Positions 17,877 to 28,700 of a stretch of 55,295 nt of DNA are shown piece by piece. The position numbers and the translations under genes are program-made. This DNA is from Bacillota bacterium (GTDB lineage: Bacteria > Bacillota > Clostridia > Oscillospirales > Acutalibacteraceae). The notes beneath the pieces were generated by a model, which was given only the letters and a program-made list of their open reading frames with translations, ran no database searches and was not told the DNA's origin. Location: the NCBI GenBank assembly GCA_022706685.1, contig JAKJCA010000012.1, positions 1 through 55,295 on the forward strand. Direction: 5' to 3'. How positions within the stretch are numbered: position 1 is the stretch's first letter; the number at the start of each line of letters is the position of its first letter.

Positions 17877-19436
17877 TCATATCATTCCTTCCGTTATCCG
17901 CCGAAGCGCCTCGTCCATTTGCCCGACCAGATAATCGACCACCGCTTCGGTCGCGATGACGGGCGGTTTTGTCAGCGCCGCGGGCGGGCATTTCGCCTTA
18001 TACGTTTGCGCGCTGATATCGATGCAAGCGGCGTTCAGCAGCCCGGTAAACCGCAAAACCTTGTCCGCGTCGCGGAAGAAGATGCCCGAAAGATGGCCCT
18101 TGCCTTCGATACGCTCGATCAGCGAAGGGTATTTGTCCGCCAAGCCCTTCAAACGGCTTTCGTAATATTCGCCCGTTTCACGGATGAACGCCTGATTCTC
18201 TTGCGCAAACTCCATGGTAATTAAATAGGCCAGCGAGGCCAGTTCCTCCTGCCCGTTGGTGACCAGCGCGCCGAAGAGGTTCAGGTTATCCATCTCGGAC
18301 GTCGTGATGATGCGCGACGCCGCGTACTGCCCGCCGGGGAAACCTTTGCCGACGACAACAAAATCCGGGCTTAAACCGTACTCCCTGAACAGGTACATGC
18401 CGGGATACCACATGCAGGACTGGATTTCGTCGCACAATACCGGCGTATCGTTCGCGCGGCAAAGCGCATACACGCTGTGCAGATAATCTTCGCGCAATTT
18501 GATGCCGCCGTAATTCATCATGATGATTTCATGCAGAAACCCGGCCGCTTTGTAAGGGGGCTCGTTGAAGCGGGCAAATTTCGCCCTGAAATCCTCAAAA
18601 TCGTTGATCTGGACCGGACACACCTTCAGAATCCCCGCGTCGCTCATTTTCCCGGTAAAACCCGGCCATAAATCCCGCATGGTCTGCGCGAGAACGGTCG
18701 TCCCATGGTAGTTCGCTTTCCCGCCGCCCTCGTGGTCCGCCATGACAAAGAACACCGGCGTTCTGCCCGCGTACTCCGGTTTGGGGAACGGCTCTTCAAG
18801 CCGGTAAAACCGGGCCAGCATCATCTTGATGCCCGCCTCGCAGGCCAGCGAACCGGTCTCGAGATTAATGACGCGGTTTAAAACATGCGGTTTTTTCGAC
18901 GCGATAATTTCTTCAAGCGCTGCCGTATCCCCTTTTCTCACGCCGTTTACCGTCCGGACCAGTTCCCTTTCCAGCAGCCTGGTGATGTATCCGCGCGAAT
19001 TGTTGTGAGACGTGTTGTCAATTCCGAGCGCTTTGGCATGGCCGAGCAGTTTATAGCCGGGGAAGTTGTGCCCGAGCGGCGCATGGTAATGCTCGCTTTT
19101 CGACGCCAGATAAAGCCGCCCGTCCTCCCCGAGGCGAAGGCAGCCCATTCCGCCGACGGGGCTTGCGTTCAAATTGGACGCCTTTTTAAATGCTTCCGTT
19201 GCGGCGCCGGCATTGGAAAACCGGGCTTTTGGAATCACCTGCGAGCCGACTTGCTTCAACAGACCGTCCATTTTTGCGGCCCAGGACGCCGGTATAAACT
19301 CGATTTCATCATCGGCAAGCTTAAGGGCTTCCTCCCGGCTTATGTCGCCGAAAAAACCGGCGCCTTCTAAGACGGCTTCGATATATTCCGTACCGAGCAA
19401 TTGCCGCAGCGATCTTTTGACCGGTTTATCATTCAT
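17877..19436 (-). CDS. Class III PLP-dependent aminotransferase (divergent, 519 residues)
   Basis: The PLP signature is present: Asp336 in CDEIQSCMW binds the pyridine nitrogen and Lys364 in VVGKGFPGG is the Schiff-base lysine. The SNAGAATEAFKKA and HNFPGYKLLGHA segments replace the usual N-terminal substrate region. At 519 residues it is longer than most class III aminotransferases (about 400-460), with extra sequence in the middle (TPVFFVMADHEGGGKANYHG). The amino donor and acceptor are unknown; in context an amino sugar or aminocyclitol is likely. The ATG at 19436 has GGGGAG 4 nt upstream. It is the first gene of the operon, with a promoter about 90 nt upstream. Confidence 0.85.
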   Translation of the reverse strand: MNDKPVKRSLRQLLGTEYIEAVLEGAGFFGDISREEALKLADDEIEFIPASWAAKMDGLLKQVGSQVIPKARFSNAGAATEAFKKASNLNASPVGGMGCLRLGEDGRLYLASKSEHYHAPLGHNFPGYKLLGHAKALGIDNTSHNNSRGYITRLLERELVRTVNGVRKGDTAALEEIIASKKPHVLNRVINLETGSLACEAGIKMMLARFYRLEEPFPKPEYAGRTPVFFVMADHEGGGKANYHGTTVLAQTMRDLWPGFTGKMSDAGILKVCPVQINDFEDFRAKFARFNEPPYKAAGFLHEIIMMNYGGIKLREDYLHSVYALCRANDTPVLCDEIQSCMWYPGMYLFREYGLSPDFVVVGKGFPGGQYAASRIITTSEMDNLNLFGALVTNGQEELASLAYLITMEFAQENQAFIRETGEYYESRLKGLADKYPSLIERIEGKGHLSGIFFRDADKVLRFTGLLNAACIDISAQTYKAKCPPAALTKPPVIATEAVVDYLVGQMDEALRRITEGMI

Positions 19437-19523
19437 CTGTCTCCCCTGATTCTGCCGGCAGCACAGCGCCGGCCGGAAATTAATATTTTCTAACACGAAA
19501 TAAATACCGTCATTTTAATGGTA

Positions 19524-19553
19524 ATCATAGCACAGGTTCGTACACCGTGGGAA
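19524..19553 (-). promoter_or_regulatory. Promoter of the five-gene aminotransferase operon
   Basis: On the minus strand, TATGAT (19529-19524) is preceded by TGC (extended -10), with a weak -35 TTCCCA 18 nt upstream. The -10 context GTGCTATGAT is the same as at the iolI-like gene. The leader to the ATG is about 80 nt and contains a GCCGGC-rich inverted repeat. Confidence 0.5.
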
Positions 19554-19609
19554 AGGTTTGCGGCGAAATGAGTAAGCCCGGCGGATAAAACGCAATATAA
19601 ACCCCAGCA

Positions 19610-20350
19610 TCACAAACCCGCTGCGGCGCTCAGAACCGCAGCGACATCGCCGCGGATGAGCAGGGTCGCCCGGCCGTCGAAAGGCGTCGGGCTTTGATTG
19701 ATGATAACCAGGTCACTGCCGCGGAAATAATGCAGCAGGCCGGCGGCGGGATAGACGCTCAGGGAGGTGCCGCCAACAAGAAGCGTATCCGCTTCGTCCA
19801 CGCAGCGGACCGCTTCGTCTGTCACGGCGCCGTCAAGCGCTTCGCCGTATAAAACCACATCGGGTTTGATGATGCCGCCGCAGCGTGAACATCGGGGAAC
19901 GCCCGGCGCGGCGAGCACCGTCTCGAGCGGATAAGCAGCGGCGCAATCCGTGCAGAAGTTCCTCCTGACGCTGCCGTGGAGTTCGAGAACCTTCCGGCTG
20001 CCGGCGTCGGCGTGCAGCCCGTCAATGTTTTGGGTGATGACGGCGCTCAGAACGCCCCTTCGCTCGAGCGCGGCCAGCGCCAGGTGCGCCCCGTTGGGTT
20101 TGGCGTCCGTAAAAACCATACGCTCGCGGTAAAAACGAAAAAATGTTTCCGGCTCGGCGATAAAAAAATCATGAGAAAGAATTTTTTCGGGCGGATGGTC
20201 AAACGGCTGCGTATAGAGACCTCCCGCGCCGCGGAAATCGGGGATTCCGCTTGCCGTCGAAACGCCCGCGCCTCCGAAAAACACAAGGCTGCGGCTGTTT
20301 TCGATGATGCGGGCAAGCTGGCTGACGGTATCTCCGGCCGGCTGCGCCAT
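19610..20350 (-). CDS. cobB: NAD-dependent protein deacylase, sirtuin (Sir2) family
   Basis: This 246-residue protein is a compact class U or III bacterial sirtuin. The NAD-binding GAGVSTASGIPDFRG is at residues 27-41, QNID at 108-111, and the catalytic His125 is in ELHGS. Zinc is bound by Cys133, Cys136, Cys154 and Cys157 (CTDC, CSRC). The enzyme removes acyl groups from lysines and consumes NAD. The start at 20350 has GGGGAGGG upstream; the longer open frame has no family homology. The gene is divergent from the second LCAT-like hydrolase and has its own promoter. Confidence 0.95.
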   Translation of the reverse strand: MAQPAGDTVSQLARIIENSRSLVFFGGAGVSTASGIPDFRGAGGLYTQPFDHPPEKILSHDFFIAEPETFFRFYRERMVFTDAKPNGAHLALAALERRGVLSAVITQNIDGLHADAGSRKVLELHGSVRRNFCTDCAAAYPLETVLAAPGVPRCSRCGGIIKPDVVLYGEALDGAVTDEAVRCVDEADTLLVGGTSLSVYPAAGLLHYFRGSDLVIINQSPTPFDGRATLLIRGDVAAVLSAAAGL

Positions 20351-20423
20351 GCGTTTCCCTCCCCTGCCGTTCCGGCACCCGCGATATGCGCGCGGACGTT
20401 TGACGAAACGGCTGATATTGATT

Positions 20424-20452
20424 ATCATAAACAAGACGACAACCTCTTGCAA
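20424..20452 (-). promoter_or_regulatory. Promoter of the sirtuin gene
   Basis: On the minus strand, TTGCAA (20452-20447), a 17-nt spacer and TATGAT (20429-20424) lie about 75 nt upstream of the sirtuin start, in the 200-bp divergent region. Confidence 0.5.
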
Positions 20453-20551
20453 GCAGTAACGGCAAATCCGGCGGCGGCCACAGGAAAAGGAACGCTTTTT
20501 CCCGCGCCTGACCGGACCGTCCCGGCAAGAGGGATGAAAGGAAGAATAAAA

Positions 20552-22429
20552 ATGAATCGGGCCTTCAAAAAAATCACGGCAGCATTTCTGGCGCTGGCGT
20601 TCGTGCTGTCAGCGTCTGCGGCAGGCTTTGCCGCGCCCGTTGCGTCCGCGGCGGTGAACCCCGCCAAAACAAGCACGGGTATTCCCCCCGCCTCCGCATG
20701 GGGTGACGGCAATCCCGTCGTCGTTGTGCCGGGTATCGGGATGTCGGACGTTTCGCTTTACGACGACCAGGGCAACCGCATCCCCAACGAGGGAACCTTC
20801 AAGGACAAATGGAAGGTGCTGAACCTTTGCACCGACGACCTGATGAACGATATCTGGAAGCTGGTGCCCCGGCTGCTGATGTCGATTATCCTCCAGCGCG
20901 ACTGCGGGCTGAGCAAAACCGTTCGGGAATATATGCCCGGCATGTTCAAATACGCCAAGCATGACCTCAACGGCAAGCCCGTCGAGAACGTTAAAGCGAT
21001 AGAAAAGAATTATCCCCTTTCACAATTCAGCGAGGAAGACCGCGCCGACTTTTTCGGCATGATGCCGATGGAAAAGTTCTCCAATCTCGTCGGGGAGGAT
21101 AAAATCTATCTATTCAACTTCCCGCCTTTCTCCAACACCTATGACCAGGCCAAAAGGCTTGACGAATTCATCCAGATGGTCAAATCGCAGACAGGTTATA
21201 AGCAGGTCAGCCTCGTCCCGCTGAGCCTGGGCGGTGTGGTGACCAACGCCTATTTTGACCTCTACCTCGACAAGGGCGACGTTGCGAAAGTCGTCAACGT
21301 CGTATCCGCGCAGGGCGGCAGCTATGTGTTCGCCGACCTGGTGAGTAAAAACTACGCAAGCAATTCCGCGGAGCTATTTTATAAAGATATGATGCCTCAG
21401 CTGATGAACGGCTATCAGGGCTACCTGATCAACCTGGCGCTCAGGCTGCTGCCCAAGCGCGTATTCAACAACGTGCTTGACGCCGCGTTTGACGTAGTCA
21501 GGAGCGACTTTTTTGTCAATACGCCCTCAATGTGGTCCATCGTGCCGGCCGACCGTTATCCGGCGCTGGCGGACACATACTTAGGCGACAGCGCACACGC
21601 GGTCATCCGCGAACAAACCGACCGGTATTACGCCTACCAGAGCACGCTGAGGGAAAGAACCAACGATTTGCTGGAAAAGGGCATCAAGATTTACAATATC
21701 GCCGGCTACGGTTTCAATTTCGGCCACGGCTGGGGCGACTATCAATACTTCCAGTTCTTTGCCTGCGCCGAAAACATCAACTCCGACGGTATTATTCAGC
21801 TGACCTCCACGGCAATGGGCACCTACGCCTGCGCGCCGGGGACCACGCTGCCGGCGGATTATACGCAGCAGAATCTCTACTGTCATAACCCGGCGCACAA
21901 CCATATCTCCCCCGACAGGGTGGTCGACGCTTCGACCTGCTGGCTGCCCGAGCAGACCTGGTATTTCACCGGCCAGCATCATGAGATTGCAGGCAACGAT
22001 GTCGCCGTCACGCTGGCCTGTATCCTGCTGGGTACCGATACGATTACGGACATTTACAGCAACCCCGACTTTCCGCAGTTCAACGGTTCGCGCAACTCCA
22101 AACGCATCGTCAGGGATTATCTGCCCAAAGCCGAAGCCCTTCTCTCGGGCGGCACGCTGTCGGCCGCCGACGCTGCCCAGCTGCAGGCGGCTGTCGACGA
22201 CGCGAACGCGATGCTTGCAAGCATGGTGGCCGACGACGCGCAATGCGACGCCGTCGAAGCGCGTCTTTACGACCTGCTGGTTAAAGCTGGCGTTTATCAG
22301 AAACCGGCGCCGCCCAGCACGTTTGAAACGCTGTTCACACAGGCACTCAAAGCGACCGGCGAAAAACTCTATGACCGTTTCGGCCCTTGCGGTTTCAGCG
22401 AGATACCGGGTAAAATCATCCATTTCTGA
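20552..22429 (+). CDS. Secreted alpha/beta-hydrolase, LCAT/lipase-like, paralogue of 4331-6331
   Basis: This 625-residue protein has a clear signal peptide (about residues 1-33, ending near SAAGFAAP). The first strand, NPVVVVPGIG, is typical of LCAT-type hydrolases. The nucleophile elbow PLSLGGV places Ser225, and Asp412 (NSDGII) and His476 or His477 (TGQHHE) are the likely partners. It shares TPSMWSIVP, AYFDLY and FPQFNGSRN blocks with the paralogue at 4331, and both end in a helical segment. The substrate is unknown. The ATG at 20552 has AAAGGAAG 7 nt upstream. A strong terminator follows, so the gene is monocistronic and lies directly upstream of the glucan synthase on the same strand. Confidence 0.72.
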   Translation: MNRAFKKITAAFLALAFVLSASAAGFAAPVASAAVNPAKTSTGIPPASAWGDGNPVVVVPGIGMSDVSLYDDQGNRIPNEGTFKDKWKVLNLCTDDLMNDIWKLVPRLLMSIILQRDCGLSKTVREYMPGMFKYAKHDLNGKPVENVKAIEKNYPLSQFSEEDRADFFGMMPMEKFSNLVGEDKIYLFNFPPFSNTYDQAKRLDEFIQMVKSQTGYKQVSLVPLSLGGVVTNAYFDLYLDKGDVAKVVNVVSAQGGSYVFADLVSKNYASNSAELFYKDMMPQLMNGYQGYLINLALRLLPKRVFNNVLDAAFDVVRSDFFVNTPSMWSIVPADRYPALADTYLGDSAHAVIREQTDRYYAYQSTLRERTNDLLEKGIKIYNIAGYGFNFGHGWGDYQYFQFFACAENINSDGIIQLTSTAMGTYACAPGTTLPADYTQQNLYCHNPAHNHISPDRVVDASTCWLPEQTWYFTGQHHEIAGNDVAVTLACILLGTDTITDIYSNPDFPQFNGSRNSKRIVRDYLPKAEALLSGGTLSAADAAQLQAAVDDANAMLASMVADDAQCDAVEARLYDLLVKAGVYQKPAPPSTFETLFTQALKATGEKLYDRFGPCGFSEIPGKIIHF

Positions 22430-22468
22430 ATATCCGCTTCCATACCCGACATGATAAGCGGCGAAAAT

Positions 22469-22506
22469 ATGCTCCCGGCCCGCAACGGCCGGGAGCATGC
22501 TTTTTT
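22469..22506 (+). terminator. Strong intrinsic terminator
   Basis: A 12-bp stem, ATGCTCCCGGCC with GGCCGGGAGCAT, has a 6-nt loop and is followed after GC by TTTTTT. It ends the secreted hydrolase transcript before the glucan synthase promoter. Confidence 0.92.
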
Positions 22507-22528
22507 GCATTGCCGCACTTGTTGAACA

Positions 22529-22557
22529 TTGACATTTATAAAGAACGGCATTAATAT
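22529..22557 (+). promoter_or_regulatory. Strong sigma-A-type promoter of the glucan synthase gene
   Basis: A consensus TTGACA (22529-22534), a 17-nt spacer and TAATAT (22552-22557) lie in an AT-rich island, with an overlapping TATGAT 3 nt later. It is the best promoter match in the window, about 230 nt before the start codon. Confidence 0.75.
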
Positions 22558-22563
22558 GATAAA

Positions 22564-22793
22564 TATAATGAACAGATATTAATAATTTTGGGCAAATATA
22601 AATAAAAATCAGCTTTTTCGCGGCGAAACAGGGCAAGCCCAAAGCCCCGAGAAACAACGAAAATCAAACGCTGTCCTCTGCGATAAGTAAGATTGCATAG
22701 CATCAACGGTTCGGCTGACTGCGCCGGGCGAAGATTTCCATCCCCGGGCAGGACCTGCCCGGCTGCACACGGTATCGGTTGGAGGGGAATGAC
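22564..22793 (+). other. Long, possibly structured 5' leader of the glucan synthase mRNA
   Basis: About 230 nt separate the predicted transcription start from the ATG and carry no credible open reading frame. The first part is AT-rich and the second part GC-rich. Just before the ribosome site there is a near-perfect inverted repeat, CCGGGCAGG-A-CCTGCCCGG (22744-22762). It has no T-run, so it is not a terminator. I could not match the leader to a known riboswitch class. Confidence 0.4.
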
Positions 22794-25700
22794 ATGCCTT
22801 CGCCTTTCATCCTGATATTGTCCAGTTTTATGCTGATATCCGGCATAGGGCTTGTCCTGTGGATTTTTCTCATCCGCTCCAGAATGGACCGGAAACTGAA
22901 TATGCGCAAAGCCCTGCTGACTAAAACGGAATTGGACAGCCACGCCAAGGCCACTGCTTCCGAACATGTTGTCGGCAAAAGAAAAAACTATTTGAATTTG
23001 CCGTTGTTATGGATCAACCAGAACTACGACATCATTTTATCCGTTTATAAAGAGCTGAATGCGGAAATCAGAAAGAAGCGGCCGGTGCCCCCTGCCGCCG
23101 AATGGCTGCTGGATAATTTCTACCTGATTGAGGAGCAGGTCAACGGGATCAGGCGCGACTTCGATCTGAGAGACTATTTCAAACTGCCTGTGCTGAAATC
23201 AGGCTTCCTGAAGGGTTACGCGCGCGTGTTTGCCATAGCGGTCGAGATCATTCTGCATACAGACGGACAGGTGAATGAAAAGGTCGTATCGGATTATCTG
23301 GAAGCTTATCAGTCGCATAACAACCTTTCAGAAAGGGAAATATGGAACCTCCCGCTGGTCATTCGAATGGCGCTCATCGACGACATCAAGCACCAATGCG
23401 TTAAAATACGCAACGCCATGCAGCAATGGCGCAAAGCGGACGATGCGCTGAACGCTTCCCTGAACAACGGCATGCCGGACACCGAGCGTATTTTAAAGGC
23501 CTACGAGGACAGCATGGAGTCGGGCGAAAAAACGAATGACGCTTTTCTGGACCACCTGCTGTACCGTTTGAGGCGCTCGGGCCAAAACCATTCCGGGATT
23601 CTGATCGCCCTGGATGAGTTTCATGCGCGTTCGGGTATTACGACTCCGCAGATTATTCAGCGGGAGCATATGGCGCGGTCCGTCAATACCGTTTCGCTTG
23701 GCAACTGCATTACCAGCCTGCGGCTGATAGCGACCTTGGACTGGGGGGAACTGCTGGAGAAAGCCAGCCGGGTCAATGAAATTCTCAGCCGGGACCCCGA
23801 CGGCACCTATCCGAAAATGGATTCCGCAACGCGCAGCATGTATCGCGGCAAGGTGGAAGCGCTCGCTTCGTTTTACGGTGTTTCCGAAATCTACCTCGCC
23901 AACGAACTGCTCGCCCTGGCTTCGCAAGCGTTTTCGATGCACGGGCAGGGCACAAGCAATCCTGAAATTCTCCGGACTTTCCATGTCGGTTATTACCTGA
24001 TTGGCAAAGGCGCGGCCATCTTGAAAAACAGGCTCAAACAGCGCAAAGAACCCTCTTCTGCCGAAGCGGTCATCCGGAAGAAACATCCCGGTTTGTTCTA
24101 TTTCATGCCGATTCTTCTATTCTGCCTGGTTCTGACGGCCACGGCGGCTTTATACGCCTATTTATGTTCTGATACCCGCAGCATTCTCGCTGCCGTTATC
24201 GCGGGCCTCTGCACCCTTCTGCCATCGTCGGAAATAGCGGTCATTTTTGTCAACCGCATTGTGTGCCGAACGCTGCCGCCTTTCATTTTCCCGCGGCTGG
24301 AACTCAGAGACGGCATTCCCGAAGAAATGAGTACCGTCGTAGCTGTACCGACTTTGCTGTCGGACGTCGGCAGGGTACATGATATCCTCAAAGGCCTGGA
24401 AGGCCATTATCTTGCCAACCGCGAGAAAAACCTTTATTTCGCGCTCATAGGCGCATGCAGGGACGCCGACAGCAAGCATCTCGAAAGTGACGCCGCCATC
24501 ATCGAAACCGCCCTCAAAGGCATCCGCGAACTCAACGCGAAATACGCAGCCGGAGGGGAAGATATCTTTTTCTTTTTCAACAGGGAAAGACGGTTCAGCG
24601 CCTGCAACAACAAATGGATCGGCTGGGAACGCAAACGCGGCGCGCTCATCGAATTCAACGATCTGGTTTTAGGGTTCAACGATACCAGTTTCACCGTCAA
24701 ATCAAACGAATCGCCGCCTTTTTCACATATTCGCTACATCATCACGCTGGACTGCGATACGGTCCTTCCGTTCGGCGCGGCAAAAAGCATGATCGGCGTC
24801 ATGGCTCATCCGCTCAACAGACCCGTCGCGGACAAGAGGCGCAACATCATCGCGGAAGGTTACGGCATCATGCAGCCCAGTGTCGAAGTGGACCTCGACA
24901 GCGCAAATCAATCCATATTTTCCCGTATCCTCACCGGACAAGCGGGGATTGATCCTTACGCAAACGCGGTATCCAACGTCTACCAGGACCTTTTCGGAGA
25001 AGGGATCTTTACAGGCAAGGGTATTTACGATCTTGAAGCATTCCAGTCCATCCTCAAACAAGCCATTCCCGAGAACGCGGTTCTCAGCCACGACCTGCTG
25101 GAAGGGTGTTTTATCAGGGCCGGCTTGATTTCAGACCTGAAACTTGTTGACTCATATCCGTCGAAGTTCAATTCCTATTCAGCCAGGCAGCACCGTTGGA
25201 TTCGAGGAGATTGGCAGCTGGTGCCTTTCCTTTTCAGGAAAATCAGAAACAGCCGAAACGAGATGGTGCCCAATCCCCTTACCCTGCTGTCACGCATGAA
25301 AATATTTGACAATCTCAGGAGAAGCCTCATCGCCCCTTCTCTGGTAACACTGTGCCTGGCGGCATTCAGCATCTTGCCGGGAAGCTTTTATCTCTGGCTC
25401 GGTTTTTTCCTTGCCCCGCAGTTTTTGCCGGTGATTACCGAGGCGATACACTTCCTTTTATCCCGCCGCTTCTATAACACAAAAGTCAGGCATTACATCC
25501 AGGCTTTCGTCGGGTTGCGGGCCATGATACTCCAGGCCATGCTCAATTTGCTGTTCCTGCCTTATCAAGCCTGGCTGATGCTCGACGCGATAGCGATTAC
25601 GCTCGTGCGGGTCTTTATCACAAAAAAGAACATGCTGGAATGGCTGACCGCAGCGGACGCCGAAAAGTCACAGAAAAACTCGGTCCGCAGTTATCTGCGC

Positions 25701-28700
25701 ATGATGCGGTGGTCGTTTCCGCAGGCTGCGGCCGTACCAATCCTCGCCTTCATTTTGAAACCCGAAACCCTGCTGTTGGCAGCCGTCCTTTTCGCCGCCT
25801 GGAGCGCCTCGTTTTATATCGCCTGGCTGATCAGCAGGGACATCAAATACAAAACCTATATTCCTACGCAGGCGGATAGAGCGATACTCGGAACGGCGGC
25901 CCGCAAAACATGGCGCTTTTTCGAGGAATTCGCGGGCGAAAGGGACCATTACCTCGCGCCGGACAATTACCAGGAGGATCCGCCGAAGGCCGTCGCCCAC
26001 CGGACCTCCCCGACAAATATCGGCCTTGGATTGATGGCCGCAGTATCGGCGTGCGACCTCGGTTATATCCCCGTTACGGAGATGGCTTCGCTGCTGGACA
26101 AAACTCTGGATTCGATCGAAGCGCTCGAAAAATGGAACGGCCATCTCTACAACTGGTACGACACCTTAACGATGAAGGTACTGCCGCCCGGTTATGTTTC
26201 GAGCGTCGACAGCGGCAATCTCGCAGGATACCTGATAACCGTTTCGGCGGCGATGAAAGAATATCTGAATCAACCGCTGGCCGATATGCGCTGCTTCAAG
26301 GGGTTGGAAGATACCCTCAACTGCGCGGGGAGCGAAGCCGCCTCGTTCCTGTCGAATTTCGATATCGGCCCGGCAGCGTCGGCAGGCACCGAAATGGACC
26401 TTGTGGAGCGCAACAGGATACTGTACGCCATCGAAACCGGGCCGGTTTCCACCGTCGCGACGGAAGCGGTCTGGCAAAACAAAATCATCCGGATGCTTAA
26501 ATTGTTCAAGACCGAGGCTGAAGAATGCCTGCCATGGACAGCACTGGTTGAAAGCATGCCGGCTTGTCTCACGCCCGAGGGGCCCGACGCGGATATTTCG
26601 GGGGCAGCCGGCGCTCTGCTTTCGTCATTGAAAGCCGCCATCAAACTCAAAGATATGCCCGCCGCATACCGGAAGGGTATACGGGATATCGACGGCCTGA
26701 AATCCAAAACGGACAAAGACCCTGTTCAGTACGGCGAAGCGGCGGCGTGGTTCGATTTGATGAAAAACAAACTCGAGCAGGCGGCAGCGAATACCGCGGC
26801 ACTCGCCGAAACCATCGAGGCTTTGGCGCGCAGGGCTGCCGCGATTGCGGACGCAATGAATTTCACCCTGCTGTACGATGAAAAAAGGCAGTTGTTCTCC
26901 ACGGGGTTCAGTTTGGAGGACAGCAAACTTTCAATCGCTCATTACGACCTGCTGGCTTCAGAGGCCAGGCAGACAAGCTTTATCGCCATCGCAAAAAATC
27001 AGGTACCCGTGTCGCACTGGTACAAGATGTCCCGCCTGCTTACCGTCGTCGACCGGTACAAGGGGCTGCTGTCTTGGACAGGCACGATGTTCGAGTATCT
27101 CATGCCCCTGCTGATCATGAGAACCTACAGGAATTCCCTGCTGGATGAAAGCTATTCGTTTGCCATAAGGTGCCAGAAAAAATATGCTAAGCAGCGCAAC
27201 ATGCCGTGGGGCATTTCAGAATCCTGTTTCAATTCGCTCGATAAAAACCTCAATTATCAATATAAAGCGATCGGAATCCCCGCGCTGGGGCTGAAAAGAG
27301 GCTTAATCGAGGACTCCGTCGCGGCGCCTTACGCGACTTTTCTTGCGTTGGCGGTGGACCCGGAAGCCGCTGTCGACAACATTGAATATCTGAAAGAAGA
27401 AGGGCTTGCCGGCCCCTATGGTTTCTATGAAGCGGTCGACTACACCAAGGAGCGTCTGGCCTTTGAAACTCGGAAAGTTATTATTAAAAGTTATATGGCG
27501 CATCATCTCGGGATGAGCCTGGTGGCGATGAATAATTTTTTGAACGGAAACATTATGCAGAAGCGTTTCCATTCGGACCCGGAAATGAATGCCGCGCGGC
27601 TTTTACTGCAGGAAAAAATACCGGAGAACCTCCTTTTCGCAAAGGAAACCAAAGAGGTCGTACTGCCCTATAAAGGGCCCGTATTAAAAGACAGGAGCCC
27701 GGTCCGCCGCGTCACGCTGCCCGGTTCGGATCTAACGAAAGCTCATATTCTGACCAACGGGAATTATTCGGTCATGGTAACCGGCAAGGGAACCGGTTAC
27801 AGCCGAACCAAAACCGCCGCCATCACCAGGTGGCGGGCAGACAATACGCTCGACCGGTACGGAACTTTCTTCTATATCCGCAACTGTACGAACGGCAAAA
27901 TCTGGTCTGCCGCCTACTCGCCGCTCAATCAGATACCCGATGATTACGAGGTGACCTTCTCCAACGATAAAGCCGTCTTTTCAAGGCTGGACGGCACCAT
28001 CCGGACAAAAACGGAAATCATCGTGACGCTGGAGGACAATGTAGAAATCCGGCGGCTTTCATTGAAGAACTCCGGCGACAGCCCGGCCGTCATCGAGGTC
28101 ACCAGTTACTTCGAAGTGGTCATCGCTCCCGCGCAAGCGGATATCGCCCATCCGGCTTTCAGCAATCTCTTTGTCGAAACGAGCTACAGCGCCCGCAACC
28201 ATTGCATTTTTGCCTGCAGGCGGCCGAGAACGGATACGGAAAAGCCCGTATGGCTGGCAAACACCGCCGTCGCCCAGGCCGAACTCCTCGGAAGTATCCG
28301 CTTTGAAACCGACAGGCTGAACGTTATCGGCCGTTCTCGCGATGTGAAAAACCCAGCGCTGACGGAGCCCGGGAAGCTGTTCACGAATACCGTCGGCCCT
28401 GTGCTCGACCCCGTGATGTGCATACGGGGCAAGATGAATATCGGCGCCGGAGAAACCGCTGTGATTTCATTCATCACGGCGATCAGCGATTCCAATGAAC
28501 AGCTGGTTCACTTGATGGATAAATACAGCAAACCCGAAGCCATTGAAAGCGCTTTTATGCTGGCCTTTGCCGGCAGTCTGGTGGAGACGAGGTATTTCGG
28601 AGCCTCCAAAGCGGATATCGAACTGTACCAGGAACTGCTCAACGACGTCCTGTTTCTCAGCCCCTTGAGGTCAAAGTACAGCGAGCAGATCGCCCTGAAC

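Noticed and set aside
22600..22720. Resemblance of the glucan synthase leader to a c-di-GMP (GEMM-I) riboswitch
   Set aside because: ACAGGGCAA and CAAAGCC occur, but the spacing and the rest of the aptamer core do not fit by eye.
22744..22762. Inverted repeat before the glucan synthase as a terminator
   Set aside because: No T-run follows, and the gene's own ribosome site comes next.
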